Part shown: piece after piece, positions 1 through 8,814 of the stretch
How the letters are laid out: each line of letters begins with the position of its first letter
Position numbering within the stretch: position 1 is the first letter of the stretch
Source: Sporolactobacillus nakayamae
Lineage (GTDB): Bacteria > Bacillota > Bacilli > Bacillales > Sporolactobacillaceae
DNA length: 62,734 nt
Direction: 5' to 3'
Assembly: GCF_900113325.1 (NCBI RefSeq)
Contig: NZ_FOOY01000023.1
Span: 1 to 62,734 of the forward strand
Made by a program: the position numbers and the translations under genes
The notes under the pieces: generated by a model
The model's input: the letters and a program-made list of their open reading frames with translations, nothing else
What the model was told of the DNA's origin: nothing
Database searches by the model: none

Positions 1-272
<272 letters not shown>

Positions 273-344
273 AGAACTTTGGATGAATTGACAATGCTTA
301 TACTTTCGTTACCGGTTTTGAAGGCTCATGTGAGCCGGTTTTAG

Positions 345-461
345 TCTGGCGGTCATAGCGAAGAGGTCACACCCGTTCCCATCCCGAACACGGTCGTTAA
401 GCTCTTCTGTGCCGATGGTAATTGGGGGCTGTCCCCCTGTGAGAGTAGGTCACTGCCAGGC
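345..461 (+). rRNA. 5S rRNA
   Basis: A complete 5S rRNA of about 117 nt. The ends TCTGGCGGTCATAG and CACTGCCAGG pair, and the conserved loop CCATCCCGAACACGG is present. It follows 23S by about 70 nt, the usual Bacillales spacing. Confidence 0.96.
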
Positions 462-466
462 CTTAT

Positions 467-539
467 GGAGGATTAGCTCAGCTGGGAGAGCGTCTGCCTT
501 ACAAGCAGAGGGTCATAGGTTCGAGCCCTATATCCTCCA
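467..539 (+). tRNA. tRNA-Val (TAC)
   Basis: Complete cloverleaf. The acceptor GGAGGAT pairs with ATCCTCC and the T-arm GGTTCGAGCC is intact. Anticodon loop CTTACAA carries TAC at 500-502. CCA is not encoded: the discriminator A is followed by T. It is first in the cluster, as in the B. subtilis trnJ order. Confidence 0.96.
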
Positions 540-546
540 TTTTTAT

Positions 547-619
547 GCCGGTCTAGCTCAATTGGTAGAGCAACTGAATCGTAATCAGTAGGTTGGGGGT
601 TCAAGTCCTCTGACCGGCA
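547..619 (+). tRNA. tRNA-Thr (CGT)
   Basis: Complete cloverleaf. The acceptor GCCGGTC pairs with GACCGGC. The anticodon stem ACTGA/TCAGT closes loop ATCGTAA, giving anticodon CGT at 580-582. The tRNA at this place in the B. subtilis cluster reads TGT, so position 34 is C instead of T, and position 32 is the unusual A. CCA is not encoded. Confidence 0.93.
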
Positions 620-628
620 CTGTAACAT

Positions 629-703
629 GAGCCACTAGCTCAGGGGTAGAGCATCTGACTTTTAATCAGAGGGTCGAAGGTTCAAATCCTTCGTGGCTCA
701 CCA
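629..703 (+). tRNA. tRNA-Lys (TTT)
   Basis: Complete cloverleaf. The acceptor GAGCCAC pairs with GTGGCTC. Anticodon loop CTTTTAA gives TTT (Lys). CCA is encoded at 701-703. Confidence 0.96.
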
Positions 704-718
704 TTTGTTTATTACTAT

Positions 719-793
719 GCGGAAGTAGTTCAGTGATAGAACATCACCTTGCCATGGTGGGGGTCGCGGGTTTGAATCCCGTCTTCCGCTCCA
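719..793 (+). tRNA. tRNA-Gly (GCC)
   Basis: Complete cloverleaf. The acceptor GCGGAAG pairs with CTTCCGC. Anticodon loop TTGCCAT gives GCC (Gly). CCA is encoded at 791-793. Confidence 0.96.
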
Positions 794-807
794 TTATTTT
801 TATATAT

Positions 808-896
808 GCCGGGATGGCGAAATTGGCAGACGCACAGGACTTAAAATCCTGCGGTAGGTGACTACCGTGCCGGTTCGAGTCCGGCTCTCGGCACCA
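808..896 (+). tRNA. tRNA-Leu (TAA)
   Basis: Class II tRNA with a long variable arm (GGTAGGTGACTACC region). The acceptor GCCGGGA pairs with TCTCGGC. Anticodon loop CTTAAAA gives TAA (Leu). CCA is encoded at 894-896. Confidence 0.96.
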
Positions 897-909
897 TTTT
901 TAGTTTTTT

Positions 910-986
<77 letters not shown>

Positions 987-990
987 TTAT

Positions 991-1064
991 CGGGAAGTGG
1001 CTCAGCTTGGTAGAGCACCACGTTCGGGACGTGGGGGTCGCAGGTTCAAATCCTGTCTTCCCGA
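991..1064 (+). tRNA. tRNA-Pro (CGG)
   Basis: Complete cloverleaf. The acceptor CGGGAAG pairs with CTTCCCG. The stem CCACG/CGTGG closes loop TTCGGGA, giving anticodon CGG at 1025-1027. The corresponding B. subtilis gene reads TGG, so the wobble base has changed to C as in the Thr gene of this cluster. CCA is not encoded. Confidence 0.94.
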
Positions 1065-1149
1065 TTGATATTACAAAACAATCGAGGTTTTCTCGTGGCT
1101 TTTTGTATCGTTCGTCAACGATAGTCTTGATCGTTGTGCGCATTTAAAT

Positions 1150-1222
1150 GGGGCCTTAGCTCAGCTGGGAGAGCGCCTGCTTTGCACGCAGGAGGTCAGC
1201 GGTTCGATCCCGCTAGGCTCCA
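1150..1222 (+). tRNA. tRNA-Ala (TGC)
   Basis: Complete cloverleaf, nearly identical to the B. subtilis rrn-associated tRNA-Ala as I remember it. Anticodon loop TTTGCAC gives TGC. CCA is not encoded (the discriminator A is followed by CT). It stands 85 nt after tRNA-Pro, a wider gap than elsewhere in the cluster. Confidence 0.96.
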
Positions 1223-1263
1223 CTTAATCGATAGTTCAAATCGACTGAGCGTTTGTCGATTAT

Positions 1264-1304
1264 AAACAGTGTTTTTGATCATTGATCAAGAACACTGTTT
1301 TTTT
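1264..1304 (+). terminator. rRNA/tRNA operon terminator
   Basis: Inverted repeat AAACAGTGTT..TTGATC / GATCAA..AACACTGTTT around a 3-nt loop, followed by a T run. It closes the 23S-5S-tRNA transcription unit before ctsR. Confidence 0.88.
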
Positions 1305-1373
1305 GCATAATATTTTTTTGTGGTACAGAAAACATCTTGAAATCCCCTTTCTGGTGATCGTCAATTAAGCCGG

Positions 1374-1402
1374 TTGATTATTTATTTAAAATCGTTCATA
1401 AT
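1374..1402 (+). promoter_or_regulatory. sigma-A-type promoter of ctsR
   Basis: A -35 TTGATT (1374-1379) and -10 CATAAT (1397-1402) are separated by 17 bp. The start point would fall near 1408, immediately before or inside the CtsR operator repeats. Confidence 0.75.
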
Positions 1403-1410
1403 GAGTTTAT

Positions 1411-1440
1411 AGTCAAAGTTAGTCAAAGTCAGTCAAAGTC
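1411..1440 (+). promoter_or_regulatory. CtsR operator, three direct heptads
   Basis: Three consecutive copies of AGTCAAAGTY at exact 10-bp spacing. The CtsR operator consensus is a direct heptad repeat RGTCAAA-N3-RGTCAAA. Here there are three heptads in phase on one DNA face, just downstream of the ctsR promoter, so CtsR should repress its own gene and possibly clpC. Confidence 0.88.
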
Positions 1441-1458
1441 AGGGAGAGAGGTGCCCCG

Positions 1459-1917
1459 ATGAGAAATATTTCAGATATTATTGAGAAATATATAAAAGAG
1501 ATACTTGATTCCAGCGATATTATTAAACTTAAGCGAAGTGAATTAGCCGAGAAATTCCAATGCGTTCCTTCACAGATTAATTATGTTTTGAAGACACGAT
1601 TCTCAATTGAGCGAGGATATGTGGTAGAGAGCAAGCGCGGCGGAGGCGGCTACATTCAAGTGATCAAAGTTCGTCCGGTCACCGATGCCGAACTCATTGA
1701 TGAAATGATCGGGTTAATTGGTTATAAGGTCACGCAGAACATGGCGGAATCCATTATTATTCATTTGCTTGAAGAGGATGTGATCAGTGACAGGGAAGCA
1801 CGATTGATGCTAACGGTTATTGACCATACTGTTCTTGACATAGATATCCCTTTAAGAGATGAACTGCGCGCGAATCTTATGAGAGCGATGCTGCAATCAC
1901 TCACATACAGCAGATAG
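1459..1917 (+). CDS. ctsR: CtsR, class III heat-shock repressor
   Basis: CtsR is a dimeric winged-helix repressor that silences clp genes at normal temperature. The 152-residue product has the N-terminal helix-turn-helix (QCVPSQINYVL) and the diagnostic wing SKRGGGGYIQV near residues 60-71. In B. subtilis the glycine-rich wing acts as thermosensor and its arginine is the residue targeted by the kinase McsB. The C-terminal half is helical and matches the dimer and ClpC-contact domain. The ATG follows a GGGAGAGAGG ribosome site. Three CtsR heptads lie 19 bp upstream. The usual downstream neighbours mcsA and mcsB are absent and clpC follows after 353 bp. Confidence 0.97.
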   Translation: MRNISDIIEKYIKEILDSSDIIKLKRSELAEKFQCVPSQINYVLKTRFSIERGYVVESKRGGGGYIQVIKVRPVTDAELIDEMIGLIGYKVTQNMAESIIIHLLEEDVISDREARLMLTVIDHTVLDIDIPLRDELRANLMRAMLQSLTYSR

Positions 1918-2270
1918 AGTGGACGATGCTGATTGTGCATTTCGATACGATCTTGAAGTCCTCATCTTGGTAAATGCTTGCCTGATCGGATATAATAAGA
2001 TATTAAATCTAGCTTGGATCTTTGAGACGAGGCATCGGCTTTAAATATCTTAATACCTGTTCAAAGAGGATTTGAAAAACTTATGCCGAATATAATTAAT
2101 ATTGATGGCATCTGAATAGTTAGCAAGCAGGTATTGAGGTTTTGGAAAACAGGTGGAGGATGATCAAAAAAACCGCTATTTGAATAGTGTACAGGTAAAA
2201 GGTTTTTTTGAAGTATTATAAATTGATTAAGGCCAGTGAATAGAGACAGCAACTAAAGGAGGCCACTATT
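1918..2270. other. ctsR-clpC intergenic region, mcsAB missing
   Basis: These 353 bp stand where mcsA and mcsB lie in B. subtilis. I see no zinc-finger motif (McsA) or guanido-kinase motif (McsB) in any frame, so no recognisable relic. A possible promoter is TTGGTA (1967-1972), 18 bp, TATAAT (1991-1996), which would give clpC a 270-nt leader. A weak hairpin at 2166-2209, with ends AAAAAAACC / GGTTTTTTT and an inner CTATT/AATAG, could act as an attenuator. No second CtsR heptad pair is visible here. Confidence 0.55.
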
Positions 2271-4721
2271 ATGATGTTTGGACGATTTACAGAACGTGCT
2301 CAGAAGGTACTCGCACTTTCTCAAGAAGAAGCGATGCGTCTCGGGCATAATAATATCGGAACAGAACATATTCTGCTCGGCCTCGTGCGTGAAGGTGACG
2401 GTATTGCTGCCAAGGCGCTGCTTGCTTTAAATCTGGATCCTGAAAAAATCCAAAAAGAAGTAGAAGCTCTGATTGGTCGTGGCAGTGACGATGTACAAAC
2501 GCCTCACTATACACCGCGTGCGAAACGCGTGATTGAACTCTCGATGGATGAAGCGAGAAAAATTGGGCACTCTTACGTGGGCACTGAGCATATTTTACTT
2601 GGACTTATCCGCGAAGGAGAGGGCGTTGCAGCTCGTGTTCTTAATAATCTTGGCGTCAGCCTGAATAAGGCGCGTCAGCAAGTACTGCAGCTTCTTGGAA
2701 GCCATGAGGCAACATCCGGGAATGCTCAAGGCCGAAATTCCGCACATGCGAGCACACCGACACTGGACAGCTTGGCACGCGACTTGACAGCGATGGCAAG
2801 TGAGGGTTCGCTTGATCCGGTCATCGGACGAAGCAAAGAAATCGAACGTGTTATAGAAGTGCTCAGCCGTCGAACAAAGAATAATCCTGTTCTGATCGGC
2901 GAACCAGGTGTTGGTAAAACGGCGGTTGCCGAGGGCCTCGCACAAGAAATCGTGAATAACGAAGTACCTGAAATTCTTAGGGAAAAGCGTGTCATGACTT
3001 TGGATATGGGTACGGTTGTTGCAGGAACAAAGTATCGAGGCGAATTTGAGGATCGACTGAAGAAGGTTATGGACGAAATCCGCCAGGCAGGCAATGTCAT
3101 TCTGTTCATTGATGAACTGCACACATTGATTGGAGCAGGGGGCGCTGAAGGTGCCATTGATGCTTCTAACATCTTAAAGCCGTCGCTGTCACGCGGTGAA
3201 CTGCAATGTATCGGCGCAACAACTCTGGATGAATATCGTAAATATATTGAAAAAGATGCTGCTCTAGAAAGACGGTTCCAGCCTATTAAAGTCAAAGAAC
3301 CAACGACAGAACAGTCAGTACAGATTTTAAAAGGGTTGCGTGACCGCTATGAAGCTCACCACAGGGTTAAAATTACCGATGAGGCGATTAGCGAAGCAGT
3401 ACGTCTCTCAGATCGCTACATTTCCGATCGTTTTCTTCCGGATAAGGCGATTGATTTAATCGATGAGGCGGCTTCCAAAGTCCGGCTGCGCTCTTATACG
3501 GCCCCGCCAAATCTTAAGGAGCTTGAGCAGAGACTGGAAACAGTCAAAAAAGAAAAAGATGCGGCGGTACAAAGCCAAGAATTCGAGAAGGCCGCGTCGC
3601 TTCGTGATCATGAACAAAAATTAAAAGAACAAGTCGATATATGCAAGAAAGAATGGAAAGAAAAACAAGGCAAAGAAAATACACAGGTACTTCCGGATGA
3701 TGTAGCGCTCGTCGTTGCGAACTGGACGGGTGTACCGGTTATTAAGCTTGAACAGAAAGAAAGCGCACGGCTGCTGAACATGGAATCCATCCTTCATGAG
3801 CGTGTTATTGGTCAAAATGAAGCGATCAATGCCATATCGCATGCCATACGAAGAGCGCGTGCCGGGTTGAAAGATCCTAAACGACCGATCGGCTCCTTTA
3901 TTTTCCTAGGCCCAACCGGTGTCGGAAAAACCGAACTTGCACGAGCAGTCGCAGAGACATTATTTGGTGATGAAGAATCAATCATTCGAATTGATATGTC
4001 GGAGTATATGGAGAAGCACACCACTTCTCGTTTGGTAGGGTCGCCTCCAGGCTATGTCGGTCACGAAGAAGGCGGGCAATTGACTGAAAAAGTCCGTCAA
4101 AAGCCTTATTCAGTGATTCTGTTTGATGAAATTGAAAAAGCACACCCTGATGTCTTTAACATTTTACTTCAGGTGCTTGATGACGGGAGATTAACCGACT
4201 CAAAGGGAAGAACTGTAGATTTTCGCAATACGGCGATCATCATGACGTCGAACGTTGGCGCAAGTCAGTTAAAGAAGAATAAGTATGTGGGCTTCTCAGT
4301 AGGTGAAGAGGGACATGAATATAAGGCAATGAAAGAAAAGGTAATGGGCGAATTAAAACGAGCGTTTCGTCCGGAGTTTCTTAACCGAATTGACGAGATC
4401 ATTGTTTTCCACGAACTGAAGAAAGATCAGCTGATGGAGATTGTGACTCTGCTGGCGAACCAATTGAAAAATCGTTTATCAAACCAGGGCATTGTCATTG
4501 AACTGACGGATGCGGCAAAAGCGCAGATCGTTGAGGAAGGCTACGATCCTGAGTATGGTGCCCGACCGCTTCGCCGCGCCCTGCAAAGACGGGTGGAAGA
4601 TAAGTTATCTGAGGAGCTGCTTAAAGGGAACATCAAGAAGGGTACAAATGTCGTCATTGATTACAGCGACGGTGAGTACACGGTGAATCAGACGGAAGCA
4701 GAAGCCGTCTTGAAATCTTGA
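2271..4721 (+). CDS. clpC: ClpC, Hsp100 AAA+ unfoldase
   Basis: ClpC unfolds proteins with adaptor help and feeds them to ClpP. The 816-residue product has the double Clp N-domain (about 1-145), AAA+ module D1 with Walker A GEPGVGKT near residue 210 and Walker B VILFIDE near 276, a middle domain with a UVR-type coiled coil ([18 protein letters not shown] near 437), and D2 with GPTGVGKT near 547 and VILFDE near 615. These place it with ClpC rather than ClpB or ClpE. The ATG has AGGAGG 8 nt upstream. The main McsB-dependent adaptor route known in B. subtilis is not encoded next to it, so it may rely on MecA-type adaptors elsewhere. Confidence 0.98.
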   Translation: MMFGRFTERAQKVLALSQEEAMRLGHNNIGTEHILLGLVREGDGIAAKALLALNLDPEKIQKEVEALIGRGSDDVQTPHYTPRAKRVIELSMDEARKIGHSYVGTEHILLGLIREGEGVAARVLNNLGVSLNKARQQVLQLLGSHEATSGNAQGRNSAHASTPTLDSLARDLTAMASEGSLDPVIGRSKEIERVIEVLSRRTKNNPVLIGEPGVGKTAVAEGLAQEIVNNEVPEILREKRVMTLDMGTVVAGTKYRGEFEDRLKKVMDEIRQAGNVILFIDELHTLIGAGGAEGAIDASNILKPSLSRGELQCIGATTLDEYRKYIEKDAALERRFQPIKVKEPTTEQSVQILKGLRDRYEAHHRVKITDEAISEAVRLSDRYISDRFLPDKAIDLIDEAASKVRLRSYTAPPNLKELEQRLETVKKEKDAAVQSQEFEKAASLRDHEQKLKEQVDICKKEWKEKQGKENTQVLPDDVALVVANWTGVPVIKLEQKESARLLNMESILHERVIGQNEAINAISHAIRRARAGLKDPKRPIGSFIFLGPTGVGKTELARAVAETLFGDEESIIRIDMSEYMEKHTTSRLVGSPPGYVGHEEGGQLTEKVRQKPYSVILFDEIEKAHPDVFNILLQVLDDGRLTDSKGRTVDFRNTAIIMTSNVGASQLKKNKYVGFSVGEEGHEYKAMKEKVMGELKRAFRPEFLNRIDEIIVFHELKKDQLMEIVTLLANQLKNRLSNQGIVIELTDAAKAQIVEEGYDPEYGARPLRRALQRRVEDKLSEELLKGNIKKGTNVVIDYSDGEYTVNQTEAEAVLKS

Positions 4722-4754
4722 TTTTTAAGCATTAAAACGATTTGTGATGATTTT

Positions 4755-4795
4755 AAAGAAGCCAAAGTTTTTTTTAAGCCTTGGCTTCTTTACTT
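4755..4795 (+). terminator. clpC terminator
   Basis: Inverted repeat AAAGAAGCCAAAG / CCTTGGCTTCTTT with a T-rich loop, followed by TACTTATTTA. The T tract is imperfect. Confidence 0.65.
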
Positions 4796-4843
4796 ATTTA
4801 GAAGCAGCAACATCTATAAATCTACAATTGGGTAGGTGATCGA

Positions 4844-6253
4844 ATGGCAAAACTGAAAACAGTATTTCTCTGTCAAGAATGTGGTTATGAAAGTCCGAAA
4901 TGGATGGGACGCTGTCCGGGTTGCCAAAACTGGAACACATTAGTTGAAGAGACGGTTCGTCCGCCTTCACCTGTTCTGGGTCAATCTAAAGGTCTTGTGA
5001 GCAAGCCGTCGCGGCTGACAGATGTTGTTCTGGAGGAAGAACCGCGGATTAAGACGGGAATGGTTGAACTCAATCGCGTGCTTGGCGGTGGTGTGGTTCC
5101 CGCCTCACTGACGCTCGTTGGCGGTGATCCGGGGATCGGCAAATCAACGCTGCTGCTTCAGACCTCCGATCAGCTTGCGCGTGCAGGGCATAATGTGCTC
5201 TATATATCCGGCGAAGAATCAGTACGGCAAACGAAGATGAGAGCGACACGTCTAGGTGTCACGTCGGATGCCCTTTATGTGCTTGCCGAAACCGATATTC
5301 GTCAAATTGAAAATCATATAGAAAGTGTTCATCCGGAAATTATGGTGATCGATTCAATCCAGACGATCTACAATTCGGATCTTTCTTCCGCCCCCGGAAG
5401 TATCTCTCAGGTTAAGGAATGTACCGCCTATCTCTTGCGCCTTGCCAAGCAGCAGGGAATCGCCATTTTTATTGTCGGGCATGTTACAAAAAACGGCGCC
5501 CTAGCAGGACCAAGGACACTTGAGCATATGGTAGATACTGTATTATATTTTGAAGGAGAGCGTCATCATACATTTCGTATTCTTAGGGCGGTTAAAAACC
5601 GCTTTGGTTCTACGAATGAAATGGGTGTGTTTGAAATGAAGGAGGGGGGACTCGTCGAGGTCGCAAATCCTTCGGAAATTTTTCTTCAAGAACGCGCTAA
5701 AGGAGCGGCGGGTTCAGCGGTAACAGCATCTATTGAAGGCACACGCCCGCTTTTGGTTGAGGTTCAGGCTCTGGTAACACCTACCAGTTTTGGGAATGCG
5801 CGACGAATGGCGGCAGGCCTAGATAATCACCGTGTGTCGTTGCTCATGGCTGTCTTGGAAAAACGGGTAGGACTTTTGCTGCAAAATCAGGATGCTTATG
5901 TTAATGTCGTTGGAGGAGTGAAACTGGATGAACCAGCAGTCGATCTTGCCGTTGCAATTAGCATCGCATCCAGTTTTAATGACTGTCCGACTCAAGTGGC
6001 TGATGCGTTTATCGGTGAGGTAGGTTTGACGGGGGAAGTTAGACGTGTCTCCCGAATCGAGCAGCGCGTGAATGAAGCATCCAAGCTTGGCTTTACACGG
6101 ATTTTTGTACCCTCGAAAAATTTAGGCGGTTGGTCGCCTCCCGATGGCGTATCATTAATTGGTGTCGAATCGCTTTCTCAGGCGATTCGACTGGCACTCG
6201 GATCTAAAAAGGAAGCGATGCCTGCAACTGATTTTTTTCCTTCCGAAATCTAA
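4844..6253 (+). CDS. radA: RadA/Sms DNA repair protein
   Basis: RadA is a RecA-like, DnaB-type branch-migration helicase used in recombination and repair. The 469-residue product shows an N-terminal C4 zinc finger (C10, C13, C24, C27), a RecA-fold ATPase with Walker [11 protein letters not shown] at 93-102, the RadA-specific KNRFG motif at 251-255, and a Lon-protease-like C-terminal domain containing [11 protein letters not shown]. Length is close to B. subtilis RadA. The gene sits between clpC and yacL. disA, normally next in Bacillus, is missing. The C-terminal tail after [11 protein letters not shown] runs about 18 residues. Confidence 0.97.
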   Translation: MAKLKTVFLCQECGYESPKWMGRCPGCQNWNTLVEETVRPPSPVLGQSKGLVSKPSRLTDVVLEEEPRIKTGMVELNRVLGGGVVPASLTLVGGDPGIGKSTLLLQTSDQLARAGHNVLYISGEESVRQTKMRATRLGVTSDALYVLAETDIRQIENHIESVHPEIMVIDSIQTIYNSDLSSAPGSISQVKECTAYLLRLAKQQGIAIFIVGHVTKNGALAGPRTLEHMVDTVLYFEGERHHTFRILRAVKNRFGSTNEMGVFEMKEGGLVEVANPSEIFLQERAKGAAGSAVTASIEGTRPLLVEVQALVTPTSFGNARRMAAGLDNHRVSLLMAVLEKRVGLLLQNQDAYVNVVGGVKLDEPAVDLAVAISIASSFNDCPTQVADAFIGEVGLTGEVRRVSRIEQRVNEASKLGFTRIFVPSKNLGGWSPPDGVSLIGVESLSQAIRLALGSKKEAMPATDFFPSEI

Positions 6254-6369
6254 CAAAAACCGAATTTAGAAGGAATTAATGAACGAAATAATGGAAAAGG
6301 AACAAAATGGCAAAAAGTAAGTTTTGATTTTGGCATTTTGTCTATAATGTTTGAAGGAGGTGATTGGAA

Positions 6370-7476
6370 ATGATAAAACGGGTTATCCAGCTATTCTTTG
6401 TTTTAATCGGTGGAACGCTAGGTTTTGTCTATATACCAAAAATAATAGTTCTATTGAATCTAGGAAGTGGAGTTCCGGGATGGATCAGTTCGCCGTTTAT
6501 CGGCATGGCAATTGGCGCTGTAATCATGGCATTTTTATCCTTTTGGTTTGTGGACTCATTAGTGAACTTAATTAAAACCTTTGAGGATCGAATAATTAAG
6601 GCGCCTGTGACAGATGTTTTGTTTGGTACGGTAGGGCTTGGGTTCGGACTGATGATCGCATTCTTGATCCAGTTGCCATTCACACGCCTGCCGTATACTG
6701 GCATCAGCACAATTCTTTCGATTTTTCTCTATATCTTCTTGGGTTATTTCTTTTTTCAAGTCGGTTTTAAAAAACGAGATGAACTGATCAGCTTATTTCG
6801 GCTGCCGTCCAAATCAAAGGATAGGAAAAAGGAAGCAACATCTGATATTTCCCAGGCAACGGACTACATTCCGTACAAAATTTTTGACACCAGCGTGATC
6901 ATTGACGGGCGAATCGCCGATATTTGTCAAACCCGATTTCTTGAAGGAACGATGGTTATTCCGCATTTTGTTCTTGAAGAACTGCAGCACATTGCTGATT
7001 CATCTGACGTTCTGAAACGAAATCGAGGACGCCGAGGTTTGGATATCTTGAATAAGATTCAGAAAGACCACTCGATTCATGTGGATCTTTATGAAGGGGA
7101 TTATGACGACATTACCGAAGTGGACAGCAAACTGGTTCGTCTTGCAAAGGAAATCGGCGGTATTGTTGTGACCAACGATTTTAATTTGAATAAAGTTTGT
7201 GAATTTCAGAAAGTACCTGTTTTAAACATTAATGATTTGGCGAACGCTGTGAAACCGGTGGTTCTTCCGGGTGAAGAACTGCGTGTTCAGGTGATAAAAG
7301 ACGGTAAAGAGCAAAATCAAGGTGTCGGCTATCTTGACGATGGGACGATGATTGTGGTAGAAGAAGGACATAGGTATATAGGCAAGACGATTGACGTCAT
7401 CATTACTAGTGTTTTGCAGACATCTGCAGGCCGAATGATCTTTGCTAAGCCTAAATTGCTTGAGAAGGCGCTGTGA
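6370..7476 (+). CDS. yacL: YacL, membrane-anchored PIN-TRAM protein
   Basis: This family joins an N-terminal membrane region to a PIN nuclease-like domain and a TRAM RNA-binding domain; the cellular role is not settled. The 368-residue product has about four hydrophobic segments in residues 1-130, a basic linker, a PIN core starting at [10 protein letters not shown] (first acidic residue D173) with later acidic positions in [10 protein letters not shown], and a C-terminal TRAM region ([22 protein letters not shown]). I chose the ATG at 6370 because AGGAGG at 6355-6360 is 9 nt upstream; a TTG at 6364 would be only 3 nt from it. The 116-bp gap from radA is where disA would be. Confidence 0.93.
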   Translation: MIKRVIQLFFVLIGGTLGFVYIPKIIVLLNLGSGVPGWISSPFIGMAIGAVIMAFLSFWFVDSLVNLIKTFEDRIIKAPVTDVLFGTVGLGFGLMIAFLIQLPFTRLPYTGISTILSIFLYIFLGYFFFQVGFKKRDELISLFRLPSKSKDRKKEATSDISQATDYIPYKIFDTSVIIDGRIADICQTRFLEGTMVIPHFVLEELQHIADSSDVLKRNRGRRGLDILNKIQKDHSIHVDLYEGDYDDITEVDSKLVRLAKEIGGIVVTNDFNLNKVCEFQKVPVLNINDLANAVKPVVLPGEELRVQVIKDGKEQNQGVGYLDDGTMIVVEEGHRYIGKTIDVIITSVLQTSAGRMIFAKPKLLEKAL

Positions 7477-7518
7477 TTAAATAAGCAGGCAGTCTTCTGA
7501 GTGCGGGGGCAATATCAG

Positions 7519-8208
7519 ATGGACTATCAAGTAGTTGTCCTTGCCGCGGGTCAAGGCAGGCGGATGGGTGCTGGGGAAAATAAAGTGCTGCTCGATTTAG
7601 CAGGCGCCCCGGTCATTGTCCATACACTGCGCGTTTTTGAAACAGATCCGTCGTGCAAGGGGATTGTTCTTGTCACTCGGGGGGATGAGCAAGATCAATT
7701 CCACGAGCTGATTGACAAGTACCGAATAACAAAAGTGCGGACATTTGCCAAGGGCGGCAGCGAACGCCAAGAGAGTGTTCGCTTGGGATTGGAAGCGGTA
7801 AAATTAGCTCCTGATGATATCGTGTTGATTCATGACGGAGCGCGTCCGTTCATCACTCGTGAGAGTATTACCAGAGTAGCAAAAGCCGCTGCAGAATATG
7901 GGGCCTCATTATTAGCCGTTCCAGTTAAGGACACGATCAAACAAGCGACAGGTTTAAAAGTAGAGAGAACATTAGAGCGAAAAAGCTTGTGGGCGGCCCA
8001 AACCCCACAGGCTTTTCGATTGTCCGTAATCCAAGAGGCACATCAGAAAAGCGTGGAAACACAGTTCATGGGTACAGATGATGTGTCATTGGTTGAGCGG
8101 CTTGAGATGCCGGTTCAGATTGTTGAAGGAAGCTATCGTAATATCAAACTGACAACCCCTGAAGACCTGGTCATCGCTCAACTTTTTATCGAGAGAGAGG
8201 AGGAGTAG
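7519..8208 (+). CDS. ispD: IspD, MEP cytidylyltransferase
   Basis: IspD makes CDP-methylerythritol from MEP and CTP in the non-mevalonate isoprenoid pathway. The 229-residue product shows the nucleotide-binding start VVLAAGQGRRMGAGENK with its basic residues, the VLIHDGARPF core, the KDTIK segment and the C-terminal LTTPEDL motif. The ATG at 7519 is preferred because it matches the family N-terminus and has GGGGG 9 nt upstream; an in-frame GTG lies at 7501. ispF follows after 3 bp, so the two consecutive pathway genes are probably translated together. Confidence 0.95.
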   Translation: MDYQVVVLAAGQGRRMGAGENKVLLDLAGAPVIVHTLRVFETDPSCKGIVLVTRGDEQDQFHELIDKYRITKVRTFAKGGSERQESVRLGLEAVKLAPDDIVLIHDGARPFITRESITRVAKAAAEYGASLLAVPVKDTIKQATGLKVERTLERKSLWAAQTPQAFRLSVIQEAHQKSVETQFMGTDDVSLVERLEMPVQIVEGSYRNIKLTTPEDLVIAQLFIEREEE

Positions 8209-8211
8209 CTA

Positions 8212-8694
8212 ATGAGAATTGGTCATGGCTTTGACGTCCACGAGTTTGCCGAGAATCGTGATTTGATCATTGGTGGTGTAACGATCCCCTATGAATTAGG
8301 ATTGATCGGACATTCGGACGCAGACGTGCTGCTTCACGCGATTAGCGACGCGTTGCTGGGCGCTGTCGCGGAAGGAGACATCGGCAAGCACTTTCCAGAT
8401 ACGGATGAAGCCTATAAGGATGCGGATTCCAAGAAGCTGCTTGAAGAGGTTGTTGCCATCATCCGTGCCAAGGGTTTTGAGATTAGCAATGTCGACAGTG
8501 TTGTCATTGCCCAAAAACCGAAGCTTGCGCCATATATTTCGGAAATGTGCCGTGTGATTGCGGAAATCCTGAATATAGAGGTAGGACAAGTTAATGTGAA
8601 GGCGACGACAACCGAGAAGCTCGGCTTTACAGGGCGTGGTGAGGGAATTGCCGCGGAAGCCATTTGCCTGTTGGAGAAAACAGAGCGAAAATGA
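8212..8694 (+). CDS. ispF: IspF, MEcPP synthase
   Basis: IspF cyclises CDP-ME 2-phosphate to 2-C-methyl-D-erythritol 2,4-cyclodiphosphate. The 160-residue product opens with RIGHGFDVH, whose Asp and His bind the active-site metal, continues with [11 protein letters not shown] carrying the third metal ligand, and ends with the conserved [16 protein letters not shown]. Length is typical. It is coupled to ispD upstream through GAGGAGGAG at that gene's end. The trimer acts in the cytosol. Confidence 0.97.
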   Translation: MRIGHGFDVHEFAENRDLIIGGVTIPYELGLIGHSDADVLLHAISDALLGAVAEGDIGKHFPDTDEAYKDADSKKLLEEVVAIIRAKGFEISNVDSVVIAQKPKLAPYISEMCRVIAEILNIEVGQVNVKATTTEKLGFTGRGEGIAAEAICLLEKTERK

Positions 8695-8814
8695 ACTGCG
8701 AGCAAAGCAGCTTTGGCAATAGATTCAAGTTCTGCAAATTTTAACGTATTTAGTGAACAACCTTTTCGTAGAACGTGTTAAAATAAAAAAGAATAACAGA
8801 AAGTGGTGAATGCG

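Noticed and set aside
409-591. Open frame across 5S end and tRNA-Val/Thr, translating as RISSAGRASALQAEGHRFEP..
   Set aside because: This is the well-known false peptide produced by translating tRNA sequence; it overlaps structural RNA genes and has no ribosome site.
2595-3295. Long minus-strand frames inside clpC
   Set aside because: Shadows of the clpC coding frame: no ribosome sites, low-complexity Ser/Arg composition, and a clear functional gene on the other strand.
6324-6348. TTGATT and TATAAT before yacL as a promoter
   Set aside because: The spacing is only 13 bp, too short for sigma-A; no acceptable -35 at 16-18 bp.
7501-7518. Upstream GTG start for ispD
   Set aside because: Adds six residues absent from the family; the ATG at 7519 gives the canonical N-terminus.
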